Shown in pieces: positions 1-10,984 of a DNA stretch of 64,000 nucleotides. The notes beneath the pieces are model-generated. The model made no database searches and was not told where the DNA came from. It saw only the letters and a program-made list of their open reading frames with translations. The DNA comes from Diospyros lotus. Lineage: Eukaryota; Streptophyta; Magnoliopsida; Ericales; Ebenaceae. A program made the translations under genes and the position numbers. The stretch lies in assembly GCF_014633365.1 (NCBI RefSeq), contig NC_068350.1, forward strand, positions 10,207,922 to 10,271,921. Reading direction: 5' to 3'. Within the stretch, counting starts at the first letter, position 1. Each line of letters starts with the position of its first letter.

Positions 1-641
1 TTTATTTAATTTTTTTATTTTTTAGCTACGAGAATGGCCTCGTCGCTAAATTTTAATTTTATTTTATTTTTATTTTTTAGTGACGAGGTAAATTTTAATT
101 CTTTATTTAATTACTTTTTATTTTTTAGCGACAGGAATCTCCCGTCGCTAAATTTTAATTTTTTTATTTAATTTTTTAGCGACGGACGTACCCTATCGCT
201 AAACTTTAATTAATTTATTTTTTTTTTATTTAAATTCTTTTTATCTAAATTTTAATTTTTATTTATTTATTTTTATTTTTTAGCTACGAGATTGGCTTCA
301 TCGCTAAATTTTTTATTTTCATTTTTTTTATTTTTAGGTATAGGTTGACTTGTTGCTAAATTTTAATTTTTTTTATTTATTTTTATTTAATCTTTTTTAA
401 TTTTTAGTGACGGGGTTGACCCCATCGCTAAATTTTAATTTTTTTATTTTCTTGGTGATAAGATTACGCCCGTCACTAAATTTTAATTTTTTTATTTAAT
501 GCTTTTTAGTTTTAGTGACGGGGTTTCTGTCACTAAATTAAAAAAATTAACGACGAAAATTTTGTCTCTATTCGTCGCGAATTAGCGACGAAATAATTCC
601 GTCACTAAATTCTATCGCTAAAATGCATTTTTCTTGTAGTG
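1..641. mobile_element. CACTA (En/Spm-type) transposon, right end, cut by window edge
   Basis: The segment ends in ttcttgtagtg, the reverse complement of the canonical CACTACAAGAA terminus. Before it lie many copies of a short unit in which tagcgacgg and its complement ccgtcgctaa face each other across A/T-rich spacers, the subterminal pattern expected of transposase-binding sites. The base triplet after the end is att. The left end and any TSD partner lie outside the window. No coding sequence is visible, so this is a non-autonomous copy or a non-coding end. The motif is gcgacgg rather than the gcggcgg of the other CACTA copies here, so it is a related but distinct subfamily. Confidence 0.8.
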
Positions 642-749
642 ATTGATATGATGGGGGTTTCTCTTTGAAATACAACACTTGAGGTTTAAGAAATGTATTT
701 TGGGAAGAGAATGTGTATTTATATGTTAGGCCCAAGCATAGTGACACAC
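642..749 (+). mobile_element. LTR remnant, part 1 (continues at 10958)
   Basis: This is the penultimate part of a gypsy-type LTR in plus orientation, cut off on the left by the CACTA end and on the right by insertion of the Athila-like element. Read together with 10958-10979, its last 60 or so bases are the reverse complement of the start of the LTR at 55805, sharing gggccc, agcatagtgacac and a ggggtgttaca terminus. The body of the LTR lies left of the window. Confidence 0.6.
745..749. repeat. Target-site duplication (cacac) of the Athila-like element, left copy
   Basis: The five bases cacac lie directly before the LTR start at 750 and again at 10953-10957 directly after the other LTR end. 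This fixes the element boundaries. Confidence 0.9.
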
Positions 750-994
750 TGTTCATGGTTTTATATAATCCACGAATAACACGCAAGTATACGCGGTCAA
801 GACAAGTAAAGTGATGAATAAGTTATCGTTCCCACGGAGATTGGTTACTAACCTTTTTAATACTAAAATTATTCACAATTAACTATATTTGGATAATTGA
901 TTAATTAAGATAATTAATTAATATATAACTAACAATTAAATAAGAATTAAAAATCAATTGATTAAGACCTAGGGTTTTCTAAATTCACCTAGCA
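750..994 (-). repeat. 3' LTR fragment of the Athila-like element (245 bp)
   Basis: This segment matches 4840-5084 nearly base for base and at exactly the same length. It is the final part of the 3' LTR in element orientation. Homology stops at agca (991-994), where the sequence switches to the reverse transcriptase/RNase H gene, so the rest of the 3' LTR and the 3' part of pol were lost in one deletion. Confidence 0.88.
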
Positions 995-3290
995 TCACAC
1001 ATCAATTCAAAAGGTAAGTTCCAATTAGGAGTAGCAATAATAGGTGCAGAAGTTAATTTTTCTTTAAGAACTAGAAAGGCATTCATGCATGCAGTATCGA
1101 AAACAAATGGCACATCTTTTTCAAGCAAGTTGCACAAGGGTTTAGAGATCTTAGAAAAATCTTTGATGAACCTCCTGTAGAAACCTGCGTGGCCTAGAAA
1201 ACTTCTTATTCCTTTAACAGATGTAGGAGGTGGTAACTTGGCAATTATGTTAGTTTTGGCACGATCAGCTTCAATACCTCTTGAAGAAATTTTATGGCCA
1301 AGTACCACACCCTCTCTAACCATAAAGTGGCATTTTTCCCAATTTAGCACAAGGTTAGTGTCTTCACATCTATGCAAAACAAGTTTTAAGTTAGCCAAGC
1401 ATAAATCAAATGAATCACCAAACACAGAAAAATCATCCATAAACACCTTAATAAACTTTTCAATCATGTCAGAAAATATGGCCATCATACATCATTGGAA
1501 AGTAGCAGGTGCATTACATAAACCAAATTGCATTCGTCTAAAAGCAAAAGTCCTATAAGGGCAAGTAAAAGTGGTATTTTCTTGGTCCTCAGGGGCAATA
1601 GCAATTTGATTATAGCCAGAATAACCATCTAGGAAACAATGAAAGGTAGAGGAAAGTGATATTTCCTTGTGGCCTTATTAAGTTTCCTATAATCCATGCA
1701 AATCCTCCAACCGGTTACAGTCCTAGTGGGAATTAATTCATTGTTTTCATTTTGCACTACAATCATCCCACCTTTCTTAGGAACACATTGAATAGGACTA
1801 ACCCATGAGCTATCAGAAATAGGGTAAATTATGCCATTGTCTAACCATTTAATTATCTCTTTCTTTACCACTTCTTTCATGATAGGGTTTAATCGTCTTT
1901 GTGCATCAATAGTTGGTTTACAATTTTCCTCCAAATTAATCTTATGCATGCAAATTGAAGGGCTAATTCCTTTCATACCAGATAACGTCCAACCTATAGC
2001 CTTCTTATGCTCTCTAAGGATCCTAAGCAATTTCTCTACTTGTTCCTCATTCAAATCAGCAGATATAATCACAGGAAAAGTAGAAGATTTACCCAGAAAG
2101 ACATACCTGAGATGAGAAGGCAAAGGTTTCAATTCTAAAGTAGGAATAGCTTCACTTACATCCTTACATTGCTCATGGGAGGAACTAGAAAATTTTGAAC
2201 TTTTACATGGCAAAGGATCAATTTTTGTCTTCTTGGCTAGAATTTTTGGTGTAGCATCAAGTAACCTGGAACACTCCTCAACTTCATCATCAAAAGCCTC
2301 CAAATTTGTTAAGGCACTTTGGAGCAGATCATCTTCTTTAGGAATGGGGGAAACAAACATCAAAGTGTCCAACACATCCAACCTGAAACAATCATCAGCA
2401 CCATTAGGAAATTTCATAGCTTTAAAGACATTAAATGTGACTTCTTGGTCTTGAACTCTCATGGTAAGTTCTCCTTTTTGAACATCAATCAAAGTCCTAC
2501 CTGTAGCTAAGAAAGGTCTTCCAAGGATAATGGGAATATCCTTGTCTTCTTCCACATCTAGAACAAGAAAATCAACAAGCAAAATCAATTTTTCAACTTT
2601 AACCAAAACATCCTCAATGACTCCATATGGATACTTAATTGACCTATCAGCTAGTTGTAAGGATACTGTTGTAGGTTTAGCCTCTCCTAATCCTAATCTC
2701 TTAAAAATAGAAAAAGGCATCAAATTGATACTAGCTCCTAAGTCACACAAAACTCGACCTAAATACTAATTACCAATAGTACAAGGGATAGTAAAACTCC
2801 CTGGGTCCTTGAGCTTTGGAGGAATTTTGTTTTGAAGAATAGCACTGCACTCTTCAGTCAAAGCAATTGTCTCGTAGTCTTCTAGCCTTCTTTTTCTCCA
2901 GAGTATGTCCTTCATGAATTTAGCATAATTCGGCATCTGCTCCAATGCATCTGCAAAAGGAATATTAATATTCAATTTCTTAAAAACCTTAAGAAATTTA
3001 GAAAACTTTTTCTCTTGTTTTTGTTTTTGCAAGCACTGAGGAAACGGATGAGGTAGGTATCCAGATTTAGGGTCATATTCAGTTGGATAATTCTCCTCTT
3101 TCTTCTTCTTTTGCCTCATAGAATTTTCTCCATATGCATCAGATTTAGCCTTATTTTGGTTAACTGAAGGCACTCCTTGCTCATTTAACTCATCACCCAT
3201 ATCCACAAATTGCTTAAAATCTGACTGGCCTTTCATTAGCTGTTGACTTGTTTCCTTTGGATCTGATTGTGGAGCATATAAGCTGGTCAA
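995..3290 (-). pseudogene. Athila-like pol pseudogene (protease and reverse transcriptase; integrase missing)
   Basis: The remnant of the polyprotein that would process Gag and copy element RNA into DNA. In order: 3290-2766 is the gag-pol linker, with the Athila-typical block ending in PPKLKDPGSFTIPCTIGN. A TAG stop follows near 2766. Next is the protease with its DLGAS active site near 2745 and the RPFLATGRTLIDV stretch, then the reverse transcriptase N-terminus with WRICMDYRKLNKAT. The frame breaks near 1629, and a TGA sits near 1490 where the family has an amino acid between ATFQ and CM. The polymerase core follows with an intact FMDDFSVFG box near 1440, then the thumb and the RNase H start (LPFELMCDA), where the deletion junction cuts it off. 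No integrase remains. It cannot be functional. Confidence 0.88.
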
Positions 3291-3299
3291 CTCATGACT

Positions 3300-4700
3300 T
3301 TAGTGGCTTGAAATTACTTTGCATTGTTCTTTGCCCTCTCGCTTTGGGTTTTGCTCAGTGTTGCTCAGTAATGCACCTTGTGATCGAACATTCATAGAAT
3401 TTGCTAATTGCCCCAATTGGTTCTCTATATTCTTAATTGCAATTCCTTGACTTTGAATTTGTTCTGATTGATTCTGAAAAAGATTTGCAGTCTGCTCCAT
3501 GAACTTATTTAAAGACTCCTTGACTGATTTAACCTTGTCTTGCACTGGATTGTTATGGAATCCTGAAAGACCATTATTCGGCCTTTGAATAGGCTGTTGA
3601 ACATTCTGATTGTTGCTCCATGAAAGATTTGGATGATTTCTCCAACCCGGATTATAGAAATTCGAGTTGGGATTATTTTGCTGCTTGGTATAATTACTGA
3701 CATATTGTGCAAACTCCGTGTTCAGTCCACACCTCTCCTTAAGATGATTTCCTCCACATAAATCACATGATGCCACAGTTTCTTGAGGTGTATGAATTCC
3801 ACTTTGAGCTAACTGCTTAGTCAAAGCATGTACCTGAGCAGTCAAAGCAGATATTGCATCAATTTCATAGACACTTGCAGTCCTTCTTTGAGGAGTCATA
3901 TCAGGATTCCATTGATAATTATTGGAAGCCATGTCTTCAAGTAAGGTGTAAGCATCATCAAATGACTTATCCATAAGTGCTCCACCTGCACCAGCATCTA
4001 TGATTGTTCTCGTGTGTCCCAATAAACCATTATAAAATGTCTGTACCTGCAACCAATCGGGAATACCATGATGTGGACATCGTCGTAATAGCTCCTTGTA
4101 CGTCTCCCAAGCCTCATACAAAGTTTATGAATCTTGTTGCATGAATGAGGTAATGTCGTTCCTCATCTTTGCAGTCTTTGCAGGTGGGAAAAATTTTGCA
4201 AAAACTTTTTGTGCCAAATCAGCCCAAGTAGTAATGGATCCCTGCGGCAATGAACTCAACCAACTCTTAGCTTTATCTCAAAGAGAAAAGGGAAAGAGCC
4301 TTAATCTCACTGCATCATCGGACACCCCATTGAACCTCAAAGTGTCACATATCTCTAGAAAATTACTGAGGTGTTGGTTGGGATCATCATTTGGAAAGCC
4401 TCCAAATTGAACAGATGTCTGAATCATCTGAATTATGGATGGTTTGATCTCAAAATTATTTGCCTGCACTGTTAGTCTCTGAATGCTCGAGCTAATCCCA
4501 TCCACCTTAGGCATAGCATACTCTCTCAATTTTTTATGTTCTTCTTGCTGAGCCATTAGTTCCTTTTCGCCTTCACTTGATAATTTGACTTAATCTAAAT
4601 GGCTAGATTCACCTCTCTTTGCTTTTCTTAAACGAGAAATAGTTTGCTCAATTTCCAAGTCAAGTGGAATAGATTCAATGCCCTTGGATCTTGTGTTCAT
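3300..4700 (-). pseudogene. Athila-like gag pseudogene
   Basis: Encoded the capsid/nucleocapsid protein that packages element RNA. I place the start at the ATG at 4698-4700, which opens MNTRSKG, the usual start in this lineage; later in-frame methionines are internal. The same frame meets TAA near 4590, TGA near 4276 (probably CGA decayed to TGA before DKAKSWL) and TAA near 4129. After these the Gag core is still readable (YEAWETYKELLRRCP). The nucleocapsid has the short knuckle CDLCGGNHLKERC (C-x2-C-x3-H-x4-C) near 3765-3727, followed by NFYNPGWRNHPN, an Athila hallmark, and a Q/N-rich tail. It ends near 3300 and was translated upstream of pol. Confidence 0.85.
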
Positions 4701-4815
4701 GTACTAGCCCATTTCCCTGCATGAGTAAAAAAAGACAAAATAAATAAATAAATAAAAGGTCCAAATTATAATTAATTGCAATTGGTATTAATATTAAAAG
4801 AAATAGTAAACACAA

Positions 4816-4833
4816 TCCCCGGCAACGGTGCCA
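4816..4833 (-). promoter_or_regulatory. Primer-binding site, tRNA-Asp type
   Basis: On the minus strand this reads TGGCACCGTTGCCGGGGA, six bases inside the 5' LTR end. It differs by one base from the tRNA-Asp complement TGGCGCC... known from Athila elements. It fixes the element's orientation. Confidence 0.88.
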
Positions 4834-5309
4834 AAAACTTGTTCGTGATTTTATATAATCCACGAATAACACGCAAGTATACGCGGTCAAGACAAGTAAA
4901 GTGATGAATAAGTTATCATTCCCACAGAGATTGGTTACTAACCTTTTAAATACTAAAATTATTCACAATTAACTATATTTGGATAATTGATTAATTAATA
5001 TAATTAATTAATATATAACTAACAATTAAATAAGAATTAAAAATCAATTGATTAAGACCTAGGGTTTTCTAAATTCACCTAGCAAATTCACTTTATCAAA
5101 TTACCTCAATTTTTGGTTGATTAGATTACGAACTATATCAATGGAGCACTCTAATTTATTTGTTAGCCTATGTCTAGGTCTAATAAATTTATTCAACTAA
5201 CCTAACTCACTATATGTCTATGTGAATTAGATTTAGAAAACACATTAAGAATAAGTACTTATTATATGAAAATATTCATTACAAATATAATCACAACACT
5301 ACAAAAAAA

Positions 5310-6080
5310 TTGATTTTTAGCGGCGATTTTTTAGCGGCGATTTCTAAAACCGCCGCAAAAAATGAAATTTTGCGACGGCTTGCAAACCGCCGCAAAATAC
5401 TATTTTAGCAGCGGTTTTTTTTACATTTTGCGGCGATTTTCAAAAAATCGCGGCTAAATTTAGAAAATAATTAAATAATTAAAAAATAAAATTTAATTTA
5501 GCGGCGCTTTCTGAAAAACCGCCGCTAAATTCAAAAATTATTAAATAATTTAAAATTAAAATTAAATTAATATTTGCCACGGTTTTAAAAACCGCCACAA
5601 AATTCATTAAAAAAATGTAATTTAGCGACGGTTTCTGAAAAACCGCCGCTAAATTCAAAAATTATTAAATAATTTAAAATTAAAATTAAATTAATATTTG
5701 CCGTGGTTTTCAAAACCGCTGCAAAATTCATTAAAAAATTTAATTTAGCGGCGGTTTCTGAAAAACTGCCGCTAAATTCAAAAATTATTAAATAATTTAA
5801 AATTAAAATTAGATTAATATTTGCGGCGATTTTCAAAACCGCCGCAAAATTCATTAAAAAAATTAATTTAGCGGCGGTTTCTGAAAAATCGCCGCTAAAT
5901 TCAAAAATTATTAAATAATTTAAAATTAAAATTAAATTAATATTTTAATTTAAAATAAAAAAAATTAATTTAGCGGCGGTTTCTCAGAAACCGCTACTAA
6001 ATTAAAAGATAATTAAATAATTTATAATTAAAATTAAATTAATATTTGCGGCGATTTTTCAAAATCGTCGCAAAATTCAT
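5310..6080. repeat. Left subterminal palindromic repeats of CACTA 1
   Basis: About six units of roughly 120 bp each carry an imperfect hairpin in which agcggcggtt faces aaccgccgct across a 4-6 base loop, joined by AT-rich linkers such as taaataatttaaaattaaaa. Similar hairpins recur at 9570-9940. Dense subterminal repeats are the transposase-binding sites in CACTA elements; that role is inferred here. Confidence 0.8.
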
Positions 6081-6089
6081 TAAAATATT

Positions 6090-8450
6090 TAATTTAGTTT
6101 TCAAAAAAGAAATTTTCCTCCAAAACTTGCATTAATAATTTACAATTAATATTTATTGTATTAATAATTTATATTTTATAATTTGCATTAATAATTTAAA
6201 ATTTTCAATTGCTTTGAAATAATAAGTAGTAATAAAATTTTTCTCCAGAATTTGCATTAATGATTTACATTTAATACTTATTGCATTAATAATTTACATT
6301 TTGTAATTTGCATCTTTATATATATAAAAGAAGGATAATTTTCAAAAAGAAATTTTCCTCCAAAACTTGCATTAATGATTTACAAATAATACTTATTGCA
6401 TTAATAATTTGTATTTTGTAATTTGCATTAATAATTTAAAATTTTCAATTGTTTTGAAATAATAAATAGTAATAAAATTTTCTCCCAAATTAATGATTTG
6501 CATTTAGTACTTATTGCATTAATAATTTACATTTTGTAATTTGCAGCTTTATATATATAAAAGTAGGATAGTCTTCAAAAAAGAAATTTCCCCCCAAAAC
6601 TTGTATTAATGATTTACAAATAATACTTATTGTATTAATAATTTATATTTTATAATTTGCATCTTTATATATATAAAAGAAGGATAGTCTTTAAAAAAGA
6701 AATTTCCCCCCAAAACTTGCATTAATGAATTACAAATAATACTTATTGCATTAATAATTTGTATTTTGTAATTTGCATCTTTATATATATAAAAGAAGGA
6801 TAGTCTTCAAAAAAGAAATTTCCCCCCAAAACTTGCATTAATGATTTACAAATAATACTTATTGCATTAATAATTTGTATTTTGTAATTTGCATTAATAA
6901 TTTAAAATTTTCAATTGTTTTGAAATAATAAATAGTAATAAAATTTTCTCCCAAATTAATGATTTGCATTTAGTACTTATTGCATTAATAATTTACATTT
7001 TGTAATTTGCAGCTTTATATATATAAAAGTAGGATAGTCTTCAAAAAAGAAATTTTCCCCCAAAACTTGTATTAATGATTTACAAATAATACTTATTGTA
7101 TTAATAATTTATATTTTGTAATTTGCATCTTTATATATATAAAAGAATGATAGTCTTTAAAAAAGAAATTTCCCCCCAAAACTTGCATTAATGAATTACA
7201 AATAATACTTATTGCATTAATAATTTGTATTTTGTAATTTGCATCTTTATATATATAAAAGAAGGATAGTCTTCAAAAAAGAAATTTCCCCCCAAAACTT
7301 GCATTAATGATTTACAAATAATACTTATTGCATTAATAATTTGTATTTTGTAATTTGCATTAATAATTTAAAATTTTCAATTGTTTTGAAATAATAAATA
7401 GTAATAAATTTTTCTCCCAAATTAATGATTTGCATTTAGTACTTATTGCATTAATAATTTACATTTTGTAATTTGCATTTTTATATAAATAAAAGTAGGA
7501 TGGTCTTCAAAAAAGAAATTTCCCCTCAAAACTTGCATTAATGATTTACAAATAATACTTATTGTATTAATAATTTATATTTTGTAATTTGCATCTTTAT
7601 ATATATAAAAGAAGGATAGTCTTTAAAAAAGAAATTTCCCCCCAAAACTTGCATTAATGATTTACAAATAATACTTATTGCATTAATAATTTGTATTTTG
7701 CAATTTGCATCTTTATATATATAAAAGAAGGATAGTCTTCAAAAAAGAAATTTCCCCCCAAAACTTGCATTAATGATTTACAAATAATACTTATTGCATT
7801 AATAATTTGTATTTTGTAATTTGCATTAATAATTTAAAATTTTCAATTGTTTTGAAATAATAAATAGTAATAAAATTTTCTCCCAAATTAATGATTTGCA
7901 TTTAGTACTTATTGCATTAATAATTTACATTTTGTAATTTGCATCTTTATATAAATAAAAGTAGGATGGTCTTCAAAAAAGAAATTTCCCCTCAAAACTT
8001 GCATTAATGATTTACAAATAATACTTATTGCATTAATAATTTGTATTTTGTAATTTGCATTAATAATTTAAAATTTTCAATTGTTTTGAAATAATAAATA
8101 GTAATAAAATTTTCCCCCAAATTAATGATTTGGGTTTAGTACTTATTGCATTAATAATTTACATTTTGTAATTTGCATCTTTACATATATAAAAATAGGA
8201 TAGTCTTCAAAAAAGAAATTTTCCTCCAAAATTTGCATTAATGATTTACAATTAATACTGATTGAATTAATAATTTGTATTTTGTAATTTGCATTAATAA
8301 TTTAAATCTTTCAATTGCTTTGAAATAATAAGTAGTAATAAAATTTTCCCCCAAAACTTGCATTTAATACTTATTACATTAATAATTTACATTTTGTAAT
8401 TTGCATTAATAATTTAAATCTTCCAATTGTTTCGAAATAATATATACTAA
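6090..8450. repeat. Tandem array with 466-bp higher-order period inside CACTA 1
   Basis: AT-rich units built on cttgcattaatgattta, cttattgcattaat and tctttatatatataaaag. The last motif (with minor variants) starts at about 6313, 6546, 6662, 6778, 7012, 7128, 7244, 7480, 7594, 7710, 7944 and 8178. Intervals alternate as 116 and about 234 bp, and the block 116+234+116 repeats at exactly 466 bp (6662, 7128, 7594). Related but more diverged units flank it. Reverse-complement relatives lie in CACTA 2. No coding potential. Confidence 0.85.
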
Positions 8451-9394
8451 TTATGTAAAATTAATAATAAATTTTAAATATACAAGTTTTTCAATGCTAA
8501 TTGTTTTCTATTAAATTTGCATGAATTTTATGAGAAATATTAATAGACAACTTAAACTAATATTAAGTCATAGAAAAGTATCTATTTATTTAATATATTA
8601 TTTTTATATCTTTATTCTATGTATATTTATATAATAATAAAATCTGATAGTCAAATAAAATATTTTGTCAAATGTCAATTATTAGGGTTGTCAAGTATTA
8701 GAGTTTTTCAATGCTAATTAATATTTAAGGTATCACATTTTTAAGACTATGGAAGAAATCAAAATTCATTTTTTTAAAATTTTGTTATTATTGAAAAAAC
8801 TTATTCTTACTCATATTTAAGAGTTTTAATTTATATTTATAATTATAATATAATAAATAGAAAATAACGAACGTCTTTAAGTGGAAATATTATAGATTTT
8901 ATAATATTTATTTATAAATAAATATAATATAATAAAAAAATTTATAAGTATATTGAATTAAAAGTGTTCTCCATTAGCATATTGAATAGTGAATAATTAA
9001 GTAAACTTAAATTTTTTTAATATGATTAAAGATTAAAAAAATTATAATTATCAATTTAGTTAAAATTATTTAAAATAATAAATTTATTTTTTTATTTTTA
9101 AATTAAACTCTCCCATATATCACGCGGGTTCACCACTAGTTAACTAAAAATTTAATTTAAAAAAATAAAAATAAAAATAAATTTAACAAAATTTTAATAA
9201 TTTTAAAATATATATAATTTTTTTATTTTTAATAAATTAATTTAGTTAATTTAATTCAATTAATTTATTTTTAATTTATTCCTTTATTCTTTTAAAAAAT
9301 GATAAATTAATTAATGTTTTTCTTTCTATATTAAAAAATATAAAATATAATTCTGAAAAATAGTGGTATATAATTTATATATGTAATTATATAA

Positions 9395-9545
9395 CAAGGG
9401 AAGTTGGTAGATCAGGCGGTTTCAAGCATGCAATGGCATAGGGGAGGTTGTGGGTTCGAAACTGGGGAAGGGGGGAGGCAGGAAATTTCCTCGCCACGTG
9501 GTGTGCGAATATGCGGCCACGTGGCTGGGCGGGTGGGCAACCGTG
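9395..9545 (+). repeat. tRNA-like (SINE-type) module within CACTA 1
   Basis: A GC-richer island in AT-rich DNA. TGGTAGATCAGG (9405-9416) fits the pol III A box TRGYnnAnnnGG, and GGTTCGAAACT (9453-9463) fits the B box with a mismatch at the last position; their starts are 48 bases apart. Two ccacgtgg palindromes follow. No acceptor stem pairs at the ends, so it is not a functional tRNA gene. It looks like a tRNA-derived SINE head. Related segments sit in CACTA 2 and CACTA 3. Confidence 0.5.
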
Positions 9546-10952
9546 TGGGCGCGGGTGAGAGAGTAAAATTTTTAATTTTAGCGGCGGTTTTAGAAACCGC
9601 CGCTAAAATTTAAATTTTTAATTTTTTTAAAATTTTAATTTTTTTTAATTTTTGTGGCGGTTGAAAAACCGCCGCTAAAATAAAAAATTTTAATTTTTTT
9701 TAATTTTAGCGACGGTTTTTAAAACCGCCGCTAAAATTAAAAAAACTGCCGCTAAATCACTGATTTTGCGACGGTTTTAAAACTGCCGCAAAATTAGTGA
9801 TTTAGCGGCAGTTATTCCAGCGGTTGGTCAAAATCGTCGCTAAATGCTCCACGACGGCTCGTTTAGCGGCGATTTTGAAAACCGCCGCTAAATCACTTAG
9901 CGACGGTTATGCAAAAAAAATTGCCGCTAAATGTCAGTTTTTTTGTAGTGCAAATTGCATATATAATCAAATGAATGTCTTTCCCAATTAACACATGTTA
10001 TTTTGTCCAAAGTCTATTTTTTATTTATCTATGTCTAGCATCGTGAGAAATCTCAAATCATGTAATTGGTGATCAAGCAATTGCAAGCATTAAGTTTAGA
10101 ACAAACTAAACATAGTTGATGTAACAATCATAACCAAAAATTGAATAATCAATAAAGATTCAATGCATAGGATCCTTTAAAAACCCTAGATAATTATTTA
10201 GCCACTCATAATAAATAAAACATTCTCATCACTAATCAAGAGTTGCTGCATAATTGAAGTTCTAAACAATTAAAGAAATACAGAAACTGAAAAGGCAAAA
10301 GAAGGAATGAAAGAAGCCCTTGTCCAGATCTAAAACGGATCTGGATTTGCTGATTGAATCACAATGGATTTGAATTTGCTGATTGAATCATGTCCGCTAA
10401 CATGCGTTGCTTCCTTTTCTTCTTGATTGTGCCGTCCCTGAAGCCTCCAAAAATCCTTCAATTCGCTTGCGCTGTCCCAGTCTCCAAATTCCTCCTTGAT
10501 TTCCTTTAATGGCCGCCGCCCAAAAGCCTCCCTGTTTCCAATTTCTTCACCCCTTATATATTATAATAATAATATATATATTCAATGTGCATGGAACCCT
10601 CCCCTGCACATTCACAGCATTCACTTAATAACTTAATTATAACATATATAAGTAATGTAATATATAATATATAATATACAATATATAATATATAATATAG
10701 TATAATATATATAATATAATATTTAATATGTTATTAATTATATTAATTTTATTTATATTATAATATTAATTATTTATAATACTTATTTTTTTATTTTTGC
10801 ACCCGAATCTTTGAAATAATATCTTTTGCTGGGCTCCTACAAAAAGATATTAAAATAATGTAAAATCTATATAAACATATTTTATGTAAGAAAAATAGCA
10901 CAAAATTAAGATGAAAAGTAGATAAAAATATGCATACAATTAAGCCCCATCA

Positions 10953-10957
10953 CACAC
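10953..10957. repeat. Target-site duplication (cacac), right copy
   Basis: Partner of 745-749. Confidence 0.9.
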
Positions 10958-10979
10958 TCGGGAAAAGCGGGGTGTTACA
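10958..10979 (+). mobile_element. LTR remnant, part 2: terminal 22 bp
   Basis: Reads tcgggaaaagcgg and ends ggtgttaca, the 3' terminus of the LTR begun at 642-749. Bases 10980-10984 (attag) would be its right TSD copy; the partner is outside the window. It therefore appears to have inserted into the gag region of the second Athila-like element. Confidence 0.6.
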
Positions 10980-10984
10980 ATTAG

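Larger units (their letters stand above)
5297..9950. mobile_element. Non-autonomous CACTA transposon 1 (4654 bp, TSD caa)
   Basis: It starts CACTACAAAAAAAT and ends TTTTTTTGTAGTG, with the 3-bp TSD caa at 5294-5296 and 9951-9953. It holds, in order, a subterminal zone of hairpin-like gcggcgg/ccgccgc repeats (5310-6080), a tandem array (about 6090-8450), AT-rich filler, a tRNA-like segment (about 9395-9545) and a second hairpin-repeat zone (9570-9940). No transposase frame is present, so it must have been mobilised in trans. It inserted in the 5' LTR of the Athila-like element and is younger than it. Confidence 0.92.
750..10952 (-). mobile_element. Athila-like Ty3/gypsy retrotransposon, decayed, minus orientation
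   Basis: Outer limits are set by LTR ends (TG at 750, CA at 10952) and the cacac TSD. In transcription order (right to left) it holds a 5' LTR split by a CACTA transposon, a tRNA-Asp type primer-binding site, gag, and pol as far as the start of RNase H. A junction then leads into the last 245 bases of the 3' LTR. Integrase and most of RNase H are deleted. Gag and pol carry several stop codons. The gag start MNTRSKG, the short zinc knuckle and a DLGAS protease match the Athila lineage. It inserted into the LTR remnant 642-749/10958-10979. Confidence 0.9.
4840..10952 (-). repeat. 5' LTR of the Athila-like element, split by a CACTA transposon
   Basis: The LTR consists of 4840-5296 and 9951-10952, about 1.46 kb once the CACTA insert and its 3-bp duplication are removed. 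It runs from tgttcgtgatt at 4840 to ccccatca at 10952. The part 10550-10800 is very AT-rich with strings of tataata. The length agrees with the roughly 1.49-kb LTR inferred for the second Athila-like element at 18498. Confidence 0.85.

Noticed and set aside
6090..8450. CRISPR-like regularly spaced repeats
   Set aside because: Units are contiguous AT-rich tandem repeats with no unique spacers, in a plant genome and inside a CACTA element.
9404..9613. Functional tRNA gene
   Set aside because: A and B box-like sequences exist, but there is no pairing acceptor stem, anticodon arm or proper spacing of a real tRNA.
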